Shown here: positions 1 through 12,800 of the stretch, in pieces | Layout of the letters: each line of letters begins with the position of its first letter | How positions within the stretch are numbered: the first letter of the stretch is position 1 | Source of the DNA: Dysidea avara | Taxonomy: Eukaryota > Porifera > Demospongiae > Dictyoceratida > Dysideidae | Direction: 5' to 3' | NCBI RefSeq assembly: GCF_963678975.1 | Contig: NC_089272.1 | Coordinates: forward strand, 47,016,032-47,080,031 | DNA length: 64,000 nucleotides | The notes under the pieces: generated by a model | Seen by the model: the letters and a program-made list of their open reading frames with translations, nothing else | Database searches by the model: none | What the model was told of the DNA's origin: nothing | Program-made: the position numbers and the translations under genes

Positions 1-1591
1 TAGAGAGTTCAGTTACAAAGAAACCACCATGTAGAGAATTCATTTGCAAATTAGTGACCCTGTAGAGACATCAGCTAGAAGAAATTACCTTGTAAAGAGT
101 TCAGCTACATAGAAACCATTCTGTAAAGAGCTCAGCTGCAAACAAATCACCTGTACAGAAGTCAGCTACAAACAAATCACCCTGTAGAGAGATCAGCTAG
201 AAGAAGTTACCTTGTTGATAGTTCAGCTACAAACAGATCGCCCTGTAGAGAGATCAGTTAGAAGAAGTTACCTTGTAGAGAGTTCAGCTACAAAGAAACC
301 ATCATGTGGAGAGTTCAGCTGCAAACAAATCACCTGTAGAGAATTCAGCTACAAACAAATCTCCCTGTAGAGAGATCAACTAGGAGAAGTTTCCTTGTAG
401 AGAGTTCAGTTACAAAGAAACCACCATGTAGAGAATTCGTTTACAAACTAGTAACCCTGTAGAGACATCAGCTAGAAGACGTTGCCTTGTAAAGAGTTCA
501 GCTACAAAGAAACCATTCTGTAAAGAGCTCAGCTGCAAAAAAAATCACCTTTACAGAATTCCACTACAAATAAATCACCCTATAGAAAGATCAGCTAGAA
601 GAAGTTACCTAGTTGAGAGTTCAGTTGCAAAGAAACCACCATGTAGAGAATTCATTTACAAACTAGTGACCCAGTAGAGACATCAGCTAGAAGAAATTAC
701 CTTGTAAAGAGTTCAGCTACATAGAAACCATTCTGTAAAGAGCTCAGCTGCAAACAAATCACCTGTACAGAATTCAGCTACAAACAAATCACCCTGAAGA
801 GAGATCAGCTAGAAGAAGTTACCTTGTAGAGAGTTCAGCTACAAAGAAACCATCATGTGGAGAGTTCAGCTGCAAACAAATCACCTGTAGATACTTCAGC
901 TACAAACCAATCTCCCTGTAGAGAGATCAGCTAGAAGAAGTTTCCTTGTAGAGAGTTCAGCCACAAACAAATCACCCTGTAGAAAGATCAGCTATAAGAA
1001 GTCACCTTGTAGAGAGTTCAGTTACAAAGAAACCACCATGTAGAAAGTTCAGCTACAAACTAGTGACCTTGTGGAGACATCAGCTAGAAGAAACTACCTT
1101 GTAGAGAGCTCAGCTACAAAGAAACCATTCTGTAAAGAGCTCAGCTGCAAACAAATCACCTGTACAGAATTCAGCTACAAACAAATCACCCTGTAGAAAG
1201 ATCAGCTAGAAGAAGTCACCTTGTAGAGAGTTCAGCTACAAAGAAACCACCATGTAGGGAGTTCAGCTAGAAGAAGTTACCTTGTAGAGAGTTCAGTTGC
1301 AAAGAAACCACCATGTAGGGAGTTCAGCTAGAAGAAGTTACCTTGTAGAGAGTTCAGCTACAAAGAAACCATCATGAAGAGAGTTCAGCTGCAAACAAAT
1401 CTCCCTGTAGAGAGTTCAGTTAGAAGAAGTTACCTTGTAGAGAGTTCAGCTACAAAGAAACCATTCTGTAAAGAGCTCAGCAGCAAAAAAATCACCTGTA
1501 CAGAATCCAGCTACAAATAAATCACCCTGTAGAGAGAACAGCTAGAAGAAGTTACCTTGAAGAGTGTTCAGTTACAAAGAAACCACCATGG
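1..1591 (+). repeat. Satellite array A1, 30/31-bp monomers
   Basis: About 50 head-to-tail monomers of 30-31 bp, each starting TAGAGAGTTCAGCT or a close variant and ending in ACCTTG, CACCCTG or CACCATG. Several monomer subtypes alternate (AGCTACAAAG, AGCTGCAAAC, AGCTAGAAGAAG), so the array has higher-order structure. The left edge is cut by the window. The same monomer builds the arrays at 46.9-47.8 (inverted), 50.8-54.2 and 58.7-60.7 kb. The array is followed by the same linker and foldback as the other copies, so it is probably the 3' part of a composite element. No coding potential was seen. Confidence 0.95.
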
Positions 1592-1778
1592 ACAGTTCTG
1601 TAATAAATATATGTATTATATATATAATTTGTACATTTACTGATAAAATCAGAAATATTTAAGGTACATCTGCTTCATCTTTTCTTCTTCCTGTGGTAAA
1701 GAAAAAAAGATAGGTTTAAAAAGTCCCAAAGCAGGCCATAGGCCGGCTTTGGGGTATTCAAATACAAAAAGAAGTGAA
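1592..1778 (+). repeat. Linker between satellite and foldback
   Basis: TA-rich stretch, then a conserved block (CTTCATCTTTTCTTCTTCCTG) and a small hairpin (GGCCATAGGCC inside AAAGC...GGCTTTGGGG). The same linker lies between satellite and foldback at 54.24-54.35 and 60.88-61.0 kb, and inverted at 46.67-46.86 kb. It is a fixed part of the composite repeat. Confidence 0.8.
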
Positions 1779-2109
1779 ATCTAATCCAAAACAGCCAAGC
1801 TGTAAAAAAAGTGTGCGGCCCTCAAAAAGGCTATGGTGAAAAAAGATGTGAAATCCAAAGTGGCGGCCAAGAAATGGCTATGATGGTAGGTTAATGGTAA
1901 AAATTTTAATGACGACAATTCAGGTGAATTTTGTGCCAATTGACCAAGCGGCACCAAAATTCACCTGAATTGTTGTTATTAATATTTTTACCATTAACCT
2001 ACCATCACAGCCATTTCTTGGCCGCCACCTTGGATTTCACATCTTTTTCCACCATAGCCTTTTTGAGGGCCGCACACTTTTTTTACAGCTTGGCTGTTTT
2101 GGATTAGAT
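1779..2109. mobile_element. Foldback element F1
   Basis: Almost the whole element is an inverted repeat. It opens with AATCTAATCCAAAACAGCC and closes with GGCTGTTTTGGATTAGAT. The arms are about 150 bp and include the blocks GGCGGCCAAGAAATGGCT and GGTAGGTTAATGGTAAAAAT. There is no ORF or transposase. Related copies at 46,301-46,662, 54,351-54,680 and 60,997-61,318 all sit next to a satellite array in the same relative orientation. It therefore behaves as a module of a larger repeat rather than a free MITE. Confidence 0.9.
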
Positions 2110-2236
2110 ATATACTTACCTGGGTGAGTATATATATATACTCACCTCAGGTATGTATATATACTCACCTGAGGGTTGGGGGTGTATATGCTCTATATGC
2201 AACCAGCGGTGCCTTTGAAGTTTCACGTGATCATGG

Positions 2237-2267
<31 letters not shown>

Positions 2268-2440
2268 ACCACTTTCACACCTCAGATCAAAAGGAAAGCC
2301 AGTGCATATATCAATCTCGTTAAGGCAATGCGGATATCTTGTTACACACTGCCTTAATGAGATATACGCACTGGTGGGAACTGCCACCAGTGCGTATATC
2401 TCGTTAACTTGAGACATTGCATACCTAATAGGTGTGCACA
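2110..2440. repeat. TA microsatellite and a short perfect hairpin
   Basis: Runs of TATATA at 2,131-2,165 and 2,235-2,262. They are followed by a hairpin at 2,354-2,406 with arms GAGATATACGCACTGGTGG and CCACCAGTGCGTATATCTC around a six-base loop. Short open frames here are repeat-derived and show no coding features. Confidence 0.75.
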
Positions 2441-2485
2441 CTATATCCAGAAATCATCAGATTTCTTTGATGTTTTACTGTTATC

Positions 2486-2752
2486 CTCTTCTCTTATATA
2501 GGGAATCAAGCAAGTTGTGATTGTGGGATTGAATTATGTTAAACAACCTGTGATTGTGGGATTCAATTTTAATACATCAACAGTAGTTTGCTTTTTACTT
2601 TTGTAAATGTAGCAATTACAGTAACATAATTAACACTAGTCTCTTAAAATTGCTATATTAGCAATAATAAAATTGAATCCCACAATCACAGTTTGTTTGG
2701 CAAAATTCAATCACACAATCACAGCTTACTTGGTTCCCTATATAAGAGAAGG
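2486..2752. mobile_element. Foldback MITE, 267 bp
   Basis: Terminal inverted repeats of about 40 bp open with CTTCTCTTATATAGGGAA and close with TTCCCTATATAAGAGAAG. Internal copies of TGTGATTGTGGGATT face each other. There is no ORF. The superfamily was not determined because no clear target duplication is visible. Confidence 0.75.
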
Positions 2753-2811
2753 TATAGCAACTAAAGGTTTTGCCAATTAGGTGTGTCTACATGCTAAAGT
2801 AGAATATATTC

Positions 2812-2900
2812 ATGGGCGCTCGTGCTTTGCCTGTATGCACACACTTGCCCTCGGGCTTGTGTGTATATATCAAGCAAAGCACTCTTGCCCATGGCATAAC
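2812..2900. repeat. Nested inverted repeat
   Basis: Arms ATGGGCGCTCGTGCTTTGC and GCAAAGCACTCTTGCCCAT enclose a second hairpin (CACACACTTGCCC with GGGCTTGTGTGT). A similar CTTTGC/GCAAAG foldback lies at about 7,488-7,650. Both are probably small MITE remnants. Confidence 0.55.
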
Positions 2901-3293
2901 TATTACATATATATGACTAGAAACAGATTATTTGGATACTAACTAAGATGCTGAAAACTGATGGCTGAAGCAGTTTAAGTACTTGATATGAAGGTTCCAA
3001 ACCAGATGAACAGGAAGTGCTTTATAACTTGGTTGTACAGAAAGCACTAGTGGCATGGTTTAGAGGCTAATACACCACACCATCACGACTATGTCACATG
3101 CTGTATTTTGTTGCTCAACCACACTTGTTCTCCATAAGATTATCTCGAGACTGATATACTAAGGATGACATTTAAATAATTTACATATATGTTTAAATTC
3201 TCAATACCCAGTTATTCAGTTACATGTGCACAATAAATTCTGTAGCTATTTTGTGGAATGAATTCAAATGACAAAGTTGTATTGTTTTTATAG

Positions 3294-3887
3294 GAATGAT
3301 AATCAGTGGTACTACCAGAAATATACACCTACCTACAGATAGAAAGTATGTTGTGCTTTGGGCTTGTCTTTGACTCACTTCATGTACTTTTTACAGCGAA
3401 AGGGTAGAAAGTTTGATTCTGTCCATTGTAATATCTACTATTGAGCAAAATAGGATAGAACTCATCAAACCTGTGTCATTGTTTTTTAACATTGGAATGG
3501 TATGCATATCCATTATGTTAACAATGAAAACATAATGGTATTGAACTCTCAATAATTATATTTTACAGTACATTTTTATTAAGCTTTTCATTTTAGTTTC
3601 AGCTAAAATATGACCACTGTAGTATATATTTTATATTATCTTTACGTAGCCCAAAAGTAACCCTCGAATTAATCCTCGATGTGAATTCTTTGAACTGTCA
3701 AGGTACATTTGCTTATGCAGTGCACTCAATCATAACACACTATAAAATATGCAGCACTACTGATCAAAGGGGAAGGTTCTCAGCTGATGGCATTATACAG
3801 AGTGACACAACTAATAGCACATTTGTTCAGTGTTCTACTACCCACTTGACTAGTTTTGCTGTTCTGGTAGATGTGTCTGGAGGAACT
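3294..3887 (+). CDS. GPCR exons: GAIN domain end and GPS motif
   Basis: Four exons (3294-3345, 3397-3499, 3650-3702, 3755-3887). The second encodes a GAIN-type strand region (ISTIEQNRIELIKPVSLFF). The third and fourth supply the GPS motif: a first Cys in NPRCEFFEL, then FVQCSTTHLTSFAVLV. In this family autoproteolysis occurs between L and T of HLT; here that triad is intact, so cleavage is expected. The last exon ends in phase 0 before TM1. The exon at 3294 enters in phase 1, so at least one further upstream exon must exist. Confidence 0.85.
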
Positions 3888-6800
3888 GTGAGTTATTTTC
3901 AATTGGATCGTCTTATTTGTTGAATGTAGATATAAAATTTTAACACTTATGCTGAAACGGTATTAGCATGCCTTTACCAGTACTTACTAATAATATTGTA
4001 CTTCTGATAGTATATTTTAGCTTGGTTTCCCAGTATATGCAAAGGTACACAGGTGCAGCTGCTCAAACATAAAATTTTTTGAAGGTTTTATGCCAAAAAT
4101 TCAGACTTGTGTAACAGACAATTACTTATGTATGGTGTACAGTATATGTAAAAGAGTTTGGTGCCCTCTTCTACCTACTCCTACAATAATAGAAGGTAGG
4201 CAATTTTCAAAATTGTGCTACAGTAGGTAAGACATGTCCATGCTTGTCTTAACAACTGTCTTACCCATTTTATACACAATAACAATCCAGATTCTGCAAT
4301 TTGTTCATACATAGGGATCTACAGCACTTTCAATTGTCAGCTACATTGGATGTGCTATATCTATAGTGTGTTTGTTGATTGCAGTGATAGTACTGATTTC
4401 ATTACGGTTAGCATTGTGGTAATATAAAGATGGAGTGTTTTAATTAAATTTTGATAGGAGAAGGGTATTTAATTTGCAGCAACACTTTGTCCACCTCAAC
4501 CTCTCCATTGCTCTCCTACTGGGACTGATAACTTTTGTTAGTGGTATTGAAGCTGCTAGTGAATACAGAGTAAGAGTGTATCTGAACTATCAGTCTGACT
4601 ATGTTTAATATTGCACATAACAAGTGATACTGATGAATATCATTATCCAGTTATAGTACAGTATATTCTAAGTAACCAAGTACGCGTATGTAGTAGTACT
4701 GTTTGTTGTTTATTAAAGTATCAAGGCTTTGGTTGTTTTTCTTGCAGGTCATGGCAGGGCTTGTTTAATAAATACTAGAAGTTCAATACAGTTCTTAGTA
4801 TTGTACGTGATTACAATTACTGCAATGGGCCCCCAAGTGTGTGTAGATTTTTAGGTTCTTAACTACATTATAATTAGGATTCAGTGATACATTAATAGTG
4901 TAGTCTTTGGTTTGTAGTAAATTTTCACATAATCATGGATAAAAGGTGCAGGAATGTAAGCTGGTAACAACATAGTAAGTAAATTGAAAATAATGTGCTA
5001 CAACTGTTTAGCCACATAATAATTATTCATTGTATGTGGTACTGCAGTTTACCACTGTGTTTTAATTCTACTCATGTTTAGGCTAGCTGTCTCATTGTGG
5101 CCATCTTACTCCACTATTTTTTCATGGCTGCATTCAGTTGGATGTTATGTGAAGGAATCCTTGTGTTCATCATGATCAAACTTGTGTTCTATGATGGATT
5201 TGTGAAGAAAAAGGTGTTCTTTTTCATGGTTGGTTGGGGTGAGTATTCAAAAACATGCAACTGCGCATTAAACATTTTATTGTTGTACACAGGACTACCT
5301 CTGCCAATTGTTATTATATCAGCTGCTGTATCACATGAGCATTACGGTGTCAATGACAGGTAATCATTCTGTGCTAATCACTTATGTTTATTATGATAAA
5401 GAGAAGTATACTCCCAATTTAAATTATGCAACTTTTATTTCTAAAGAGTGGGTGGAATGTTAAAAGAAATTTAACACTCATTTTATGGGTGCATAATACT
5501 TGTATAAAATATGGTGTAAGTTATTGCACTATCACCCCATACTGGTTTCACATTACTCTTATACATCTTCTATAGAAAAGTGTCAAGCATTTTAAGTTTT
5601 ACATGAATGTGTAAGTACGTGTGTGCAGTGCTTTGCAAACTGCTGATGTAAACGTTAAAAATGCAATGCACTTACATAGTTGGTAACATCTAAACATGTA
5701 TGCACTGTGTCTGATTATATGATTATCATAATGATTTTTTTTAATGCATTTCATATAGCTAATGTAATTGTCTACTTTTGTTTTTGTGTAAGCAGTCAGA
5801 GCATAATTTGGGATAAAGCGGTGTATGCTTTTTGATTAGCAATATTATTCTTAGTCCAGAAGCTTGAAGGACAATAATAAGAGAGTGTGCACAAGGGGAA
5901 TGATGTGATCCTTGAACTAAGGGTCCCAAAGGTTTACACTGGTGTAAGGTGTATACATGCATGCAACTACTATGAAACTGCATGCGTGCAATTGGGCCAA
6001 ATACTGTCAAATTGCACACATGCACAAGTATACCTCTTACAGCTGATCAAATAATGTATTGAATCCCTGGGCTCAATTGACGATGATCTTCATCTTCATT
6101 ACACAATATCTTCATGGTTCCAGGTTTTATAATTTCCATATGGCCAAAAACAGTACTGCATGTATGCATATTCCTGTCCTGTATCTGACCCCTGCCTTGC
6201 ATGTCCTCTTTCATCTCCCTCTCTGTGACCTCCTTTACCTTGGTGGCCATATCACCTGAAAGTGTGCTCCAGTGATGTTTTATTGTGGCTTAGTGTGATG
6301 AGTTATATAATATACAGAGCTTACAGTGGAGATGGATGGCATACAGTAGCAATACCATCTTGTGATATATATTGGGCTGGGATGTATCGGCAGTGCTAAG
6401 TTGATGGGCTAGGTCAAAGTCCTTTGATGTGATCAGTTCTTTGATCAAGAGAATAAAAGTTTATTGTAATTAAGTACATGCAAGAATTCATGCTATATGT
6501 AGAGGGAGGAAGAGTATCCAATGCTGTGACAAACTCACTATGTTCAAAGATTGTGCAATGACTATTAGCACCAAAACATATTAAATCACTACTAAATGGT
6601 GTCAATTCTATTAAAGTGCAGCTGCTTATATAGTAAGGCCAAGCACTACAAATGCTTCCCTTTGACTGTTTCAACACTGATCAACTTGTGTCAGTCAGCA
6701 AAGCTAGGTGATGAATTTGTACAGAGATACACTAAAGTATTCAGGTGCGATACAATCTTTGAACGCAGTCCATTTTGACCAGACAGTACAGCATTGGATA

Positions 6801-9800
6801 CTCTCCCTCCCTATATATGAACTCTTGGTACATGCCTTCATAAAATGTTTGCATACGTAGTATTGCAGTGTACTTGATACATAATTAAAGAATTTTGCAT
6901 GGGCGAGATCAAAGGAAAAAGTGTACTTTAAATTTCATAAAGTACACCTTAGGGTAAACAGTGCTTTATTGCCCACCAACCACAAAGAACCACTCTTTAT
7001 GGTGCAAAAAAGCACTCTTTGTGGGATAAAGCGCAGATTCCCACATGCTCTAGTGCAGGCTAATAGCCTTCAGCACTCATGCCAGTACAATTGATCACCC
7101 AAGCCGGTGCAGGCTGATAGCCCTCGCTGCGCTGAGTCGTCAATCTTCTCAGCCAACACGAGTTCTACCACTGGAATGCTTTTATAGACATATCTAAATA
7201 CTTTAATGATGGGTAGGAGAAGGTAATGTTGCTGTTATGTTTGATAATGTAAACGGACAAGTCCTGGAGATATCATGGACATGCTTCACCATGTGTCACA
7301 ATAGAATCAATTGTGGGTTGTGACCAAAACCTGCCAAAATACGTGATGAACATCTACCATGCCGAACTATGTGTGAGTTACTTTGTTAAAATAGTTTGTG
7401 TGTATTCAGGCTGCTAATAATTTGTACGACGCATGCTATGAATCCTAACGTATGGCTGCAAGCTACAACTAGAAAGTCCCATAAATGATTTAAAGCATTG
7501 CCTTGCTTGTGCTGTATGAAAAATACAACACTCGGTGCTTGGCCTCGATACTAATAAAGCACTCGGCTTTGCTTCATGCTTTACTAGCATCTCGGCCGCA
7601 TGCCTCTTGCTTTATTTTTCATATAGCATTCGCAGCAATGCTTTAACATATACATATACTTTGTGTTTTTGTTTATTTGCTGTAAGAGAAGTATGGCATA
7701 TGCAAAACATATATTTGCTTGTTGTAGTGGCTAATATAGTTATGTTTACACAGATGTTGGATATCTGAAGAAAATGGTGCCATCTGGGCATTTGTTGGTC
7801 CCATGTTACTGATCATATTGGTATATTGTAGTTATGGATATTGAGCAAACTGAAGTAATAATATATGTATTTACATAGGTGAACATGGTGTTCTTAGCCA
7901 TAACTATCTATGAAGTATTTAAAGGTCAACGGCATAGTATGACTGCTGAGAAAATTGCTAAACTCAATGTAGTAAAGTAAGTAAAAGGCTGGTTTATAAG
8001 TAACTGTGTAAGTATTGTATAAAGTTGTGACTATTTTGGGCAAAATATTTCCATATAGTACAGTCAAGGTACGGGTTGTTCTTTGTACCCTACTGACTAT
8101 GTTTTATGAAAGTTCAAAGCTTTGTAAAATACAGTTATGACAACAGTAAGTGAAATGCAGGCATCAGTAATTTGTTGTTAACAACCCCCAGAACAGGTGG
8201 ACACTTCCACCAATAACTCAGTAATCAGAAGCAAAATCCACAGAACATTGCTGAGGTTTAAAATAACTACACTGATAAAGACACTTGTTGTACATACTGT
8301 AGAAGGAAGCTTAATTACTAGCTACAATCTGCACCCAAACCAGCTGATTATGCTTTTATTTTACCTACAGTGTTATGCTATGCTGCACTCCTCAAAACTT
8401 TTCCTACCATGCTCAAATTATGCTCAATATAATTACTGTGCCTCGGTTCCCATGTTTTGCTAATAAATTTGCAGCGCTGAATATTGAAACACAGACTATA
8501 ATTCCTTGCTTGTTAAATGGATGTCACAGAAAAGGTCAACAAACTCTAACAGAACAATCAGCACCCTAATTTTTCCATTAGAGTTACTGACTGTTCCATT
8601 AGAGTGAATGAATCTTTTTCTGTGATATATGGTTTGAAAAGCAGAAATTTATAAGCTTTCTGCCTATCCTTGTGCTCACTTTCAGGGATCTATTATGCCC
8701 ATAGCACAATCGGCAGATCCTTACTTCACCTTCGTCTCACTTCTGTATACAAATGGTCTAGTTACAGTTGAAACACTGCCATGCATGTGTACAGAAAATA
8801 CAGCATGAGATGGCGTTAAGAGGCTAATACAGCTTATCATGAATACAACTAAAATGGAAGTAACCGCAATGCCTACAAATACATGGTTGTTATATATAGT
8901 ACATGTATTCAGCTTTTTTAAAGTTGATACCCATTGACCAGGAGGCGTTTTGGTATACCCTACAATAAATCAAACTTCTATTGTTTAATGCATTGCAATG
9001 ATAAACTACAATAGATTTAAATTAGTTTTGTGTATGCTGAGACACAAACATGTACAAAGCTAAAATGAAGAACATTGTACTTCAGTTGGATGTTAAGTTA
9101 GAACTTTATGAAAATTTTATCACTCCACCATTCTCCACTGTTTACATAGTCCCTGTATGAGATATTTTTAAAGCTTCATAACTGATTTGTTCTTGTTGAT
9201 ATTTAAGCACTTTTTGATTAACAATATGTGACTGGATCTGTAAAAACCCGACATAGCTAATGGTGCATTTGTCAACTTCTTTGAATATTTATAATTTGCT
9301 GAGCCAAGTGTATGCTCAGGCCAAATTGTAGCTTTGTATGCCAACAACTTGTGGAGTTACAGCCCTACAAAGTAGCAAGAACAGAAAGATTGATTTGTAC
9401 AGCAAGTATTGGGAAAATAAATTACAGGCACTTACAAAAACTGCTGTAACTTACAAACACAATACAGTACAGAGTTGCAACTTGCACCATTGTGTTTGCC
9501 ATGAATAGGGGAGTCCATTACTGGATAATGTTTTCCTTCCATTACCTTTCTTCAGTACATGCAGTGACAAAATCATGATCAGTGAAGATAGATCGCGTAT
9601 GATTGCTTCAATGTGATGTAAACAAATACCCATAACTCACGTATCCTTTAGTCTACTGTAACAAAACAAAGATTTTTGAACTCTTGAGTAGGCAAATAAG
9701 TTTTATCATTGGATCCTTTCTTCACAAAGAACAAAGCATTAAATTTTTTTTCAATTACACAAATATTTACCCATTGTAATCAATGGCTTAGTATACTGAA

Positions 9801-12800
9801 AATTTAGGCTTGCGCCATTATGTTGGGTTTTCGTCACACATATAGTTCTGGTATTTAAAGGCTTCACAGTGCTATTAAAATAATGTTTGGGAGAGCTATA
9901 CATATACACTTTGTTGAATTGTTTCACTCTAAAAATATGCAATTTGTATAAGGGAGGGAGAGACGTCTTGTTTTCTTAAGACAAAATACAACTAAAGTAC
10001 AGGGGTCTAGACTCAGGGGTACCAAGCACTGGATGAACAGTACAGGGCTCTGGAAAGACTTACACTATTAAGTTACAATACAAAAATAATAATAATTTTG
10101 GCATGCAGAACAGTTTAGTATAGGCAACTGATAGATCTCAGTCCGGGGAGGTTCTAGGATAAAGATTCTGTGTGAGCAAGAGACAGCAATGTGAGCAGCC
10201 TGCTCAAACAGGGATTTCTTTGCCACTTCACAAGCATTAGCTACTTTGGCAATTATGTCCGGCATAAAATGGCCTAAACAACCAATCTCAATGGAAATGA
10301 AATTAACAGATAAGCCAGAAAGCTGAAGGTCATATTGTAAACAGCTATACCGGTCTTCCTTCCTAGCTCTAGCAGCCAATAGATGTTGCTGGGTATTGGT
10401 GGGAATAGCTAGTTCGAACAAACAGATAGAATTATTGGTAACTAAAACCAAGTCAGGTCTGCAAAGGGTGGAGGAAAGATTGGTTGGAATGGTGCTGGGA
10501 AGGGCAGACACTAGCATGATATCCTGAAAGGTCAGTATAGAGTTTAAAACTGTCAGGTAATTGCTGTTGAAGTTCATGAACAAGAACCTGTAGGACTGAA
10601 TCATGTATCCAGGTAAACCTACCTTGATCAAGAGCAACAGGACATCCAGTCAAGATATGGTTTGTTGCGAGCTGGATAGTTTGACAAAGGGCACATTTAG
10701 GGCTAGTAATAACGTTTCGTCTAGCCAGGTTCATAGGAGTTGGTAAAGTATCACCAGCGCATAGCAAGATTATCAGAACGATATATTTATTTATTTATTT
10801 ATTTATAAGGCTTTTCAGCATGGGTACAACTACATACAGATACAGTGGTTATACATTCATGAAAACAATATTAGTCCATGCTGAGGGTCCACTAGCAACC
10901 TGTGCTAGTGGCCTGAGTATGTTACAAAAATTAATTACTTAACTACAGTAAGTTACTTATTTATTTAATTATAAATTAATTAGTATGTAACTACAAGAGA
11001 TCAAAGTTCATGACAAGATGATTGCTGACACAGTTACCACACGGACAGAGATAATGATATTTGTGTGGGTCAGTAGAATTGAAGTTTGTGATAAAATGAT
11101 TCCAGAGAAAAGATTTGATGCGTCTTTTGATGGTTTCTATAGGCAAACTTATATCAATGATTGGTAGGGAATTCCAAAGGCGACAGATTCGGTTGAAATA
11201 AAAATGACGCTCTTTATTAGTAAAGGATATGTTGTGGTGTAGCTTGACTGAATTGGATCTTGTAGTACTATGGGAGAATGAAATGTAGAGGTTGATATTG
11301 AAGCTTGGAGTGGGATGTTTCAGAGAGTTGACAAAAAAGATTATGTCTGATATTTCAAAGATGTACATTAATGGAAGCAAATTGAGTTTTGTCAGCCGTG
11401 TTTTGTAGTCTGAGGAGAAGTCTTGTAAAATATATTTAGTTGCCCTACGTTGAAGTTGTTCAATTTTGGAGATGTCTTTTAAGAGATGAGGTCGCCACAC
11501 TGGTGCACAGTATAGGAGCTGCGATCTTACTAAGGATATATATAGTTTGAGCGTAACCGAAGGCACAATGGTTTTACAAAAGGTTCTATGTACAAGTCCC
11601 AGAGTCTTATAGGCTTTCTTTAGAATGTAGTCATGATGTTCGTTCCAATTGAGATTGTCACTAATCAGGACACCTAAGTCTTTATGCAAATGGGAAGTGT
11701 TTATAGGATTGCCATTGATGTTATAAGTGGATGTAAATTTACATTTAAACGACAAATGGGTACTTTTAGAGGAATGAAATGACAATAGAGATGTTGTGCT
11801 CCAATTTGATAAGCAGTTTAAATCCTGTTGTAAGAGCTGCATGTCGCTTGGTACTTTGATATGTTTAAAGCATTTTGTATCATCTACAAAAAGAAAGATT
11901 TTACTGTAAGTGATGGCACAGGAGATATCATTCATGTAAATAATGAATAATAAAGGACCAAGTATACTACCTTGAGGTACTCCTGATTCAACGGGGAGAA
12001 GATTGGAATTACAGCCATTGATTGATACAAATTGAGACCTATTCGTAACATATGCCAGAAACCATGACCAGAGTTCACCGCCAATATCGAACATACGAAG
12101 TTTGTGAAGTAGATGTGAATGAGAAATAGTATCAAAAGCCTTGGTGATATCCAGGTAAATGATATCCAGCTGATGACGAGAGGTAAAAATGTCAGATAAA
12201 ACTAAAAGGAGTTGTTGTACTGATGAATGATTCCGAATAAATCCAAACTGGGCAGGATTTATTCTGCTAGTAACATGTCCAATAATTTTATCGTGCAGTA
12301 TTCGTTCCAACACTTTAGAAGTATTACTGAGTAAGGATATCGGTCGGTAGTTGTTGATATGGGTAGGGTCACCGGATTTAAACACAGGAATTATTTTGTG
12401 AACTTTCCATTCACAAGGAAGATAACCAAATTTTAATGTTAGATTGAAAAGATAGTGAAGAGGTTTATAGAGGACCGAAGCACACTTAGAAAGTAGAATG
12501 GGTGGGATGCCGTCTGGGCCCATGGCCTTGGATGTGTCTAAGCTTACCAATGCTTCATAGACATCAGCTTCAGTGATTGTAATATGACAGAGTGATGCAG
12601 GACAATAGGAGTTAAAAGAAGGCGGTAAATCAGTGGAAGTGTTATTAAAAATTGAGTAAAAGTAATTGTTGAAAGCATTGGCTTTATCATTATCACAGTC
12701 GAATGTCGTAGAATTGTGATACATAGTGGAGGGGATAGATTTGGATTTTGTAAACCCTCTGATATATTTGTAAATTTTGGAATTGTCAGATGTAGTGACT

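Noticed and set aside
1..1591. CRISPR array
   Set aside because: Regular 30-31 bp units might suggest repeats and spacers, but all units are variants of one sequence with no unique spacers, and the genome is eukaryotic.
5759..6250. Minus-strand genes within the GPCR intron
   Set aside because: Several 60-90 codon frames overlap on both strands with low-complexity composition and no domain or splice pattern.
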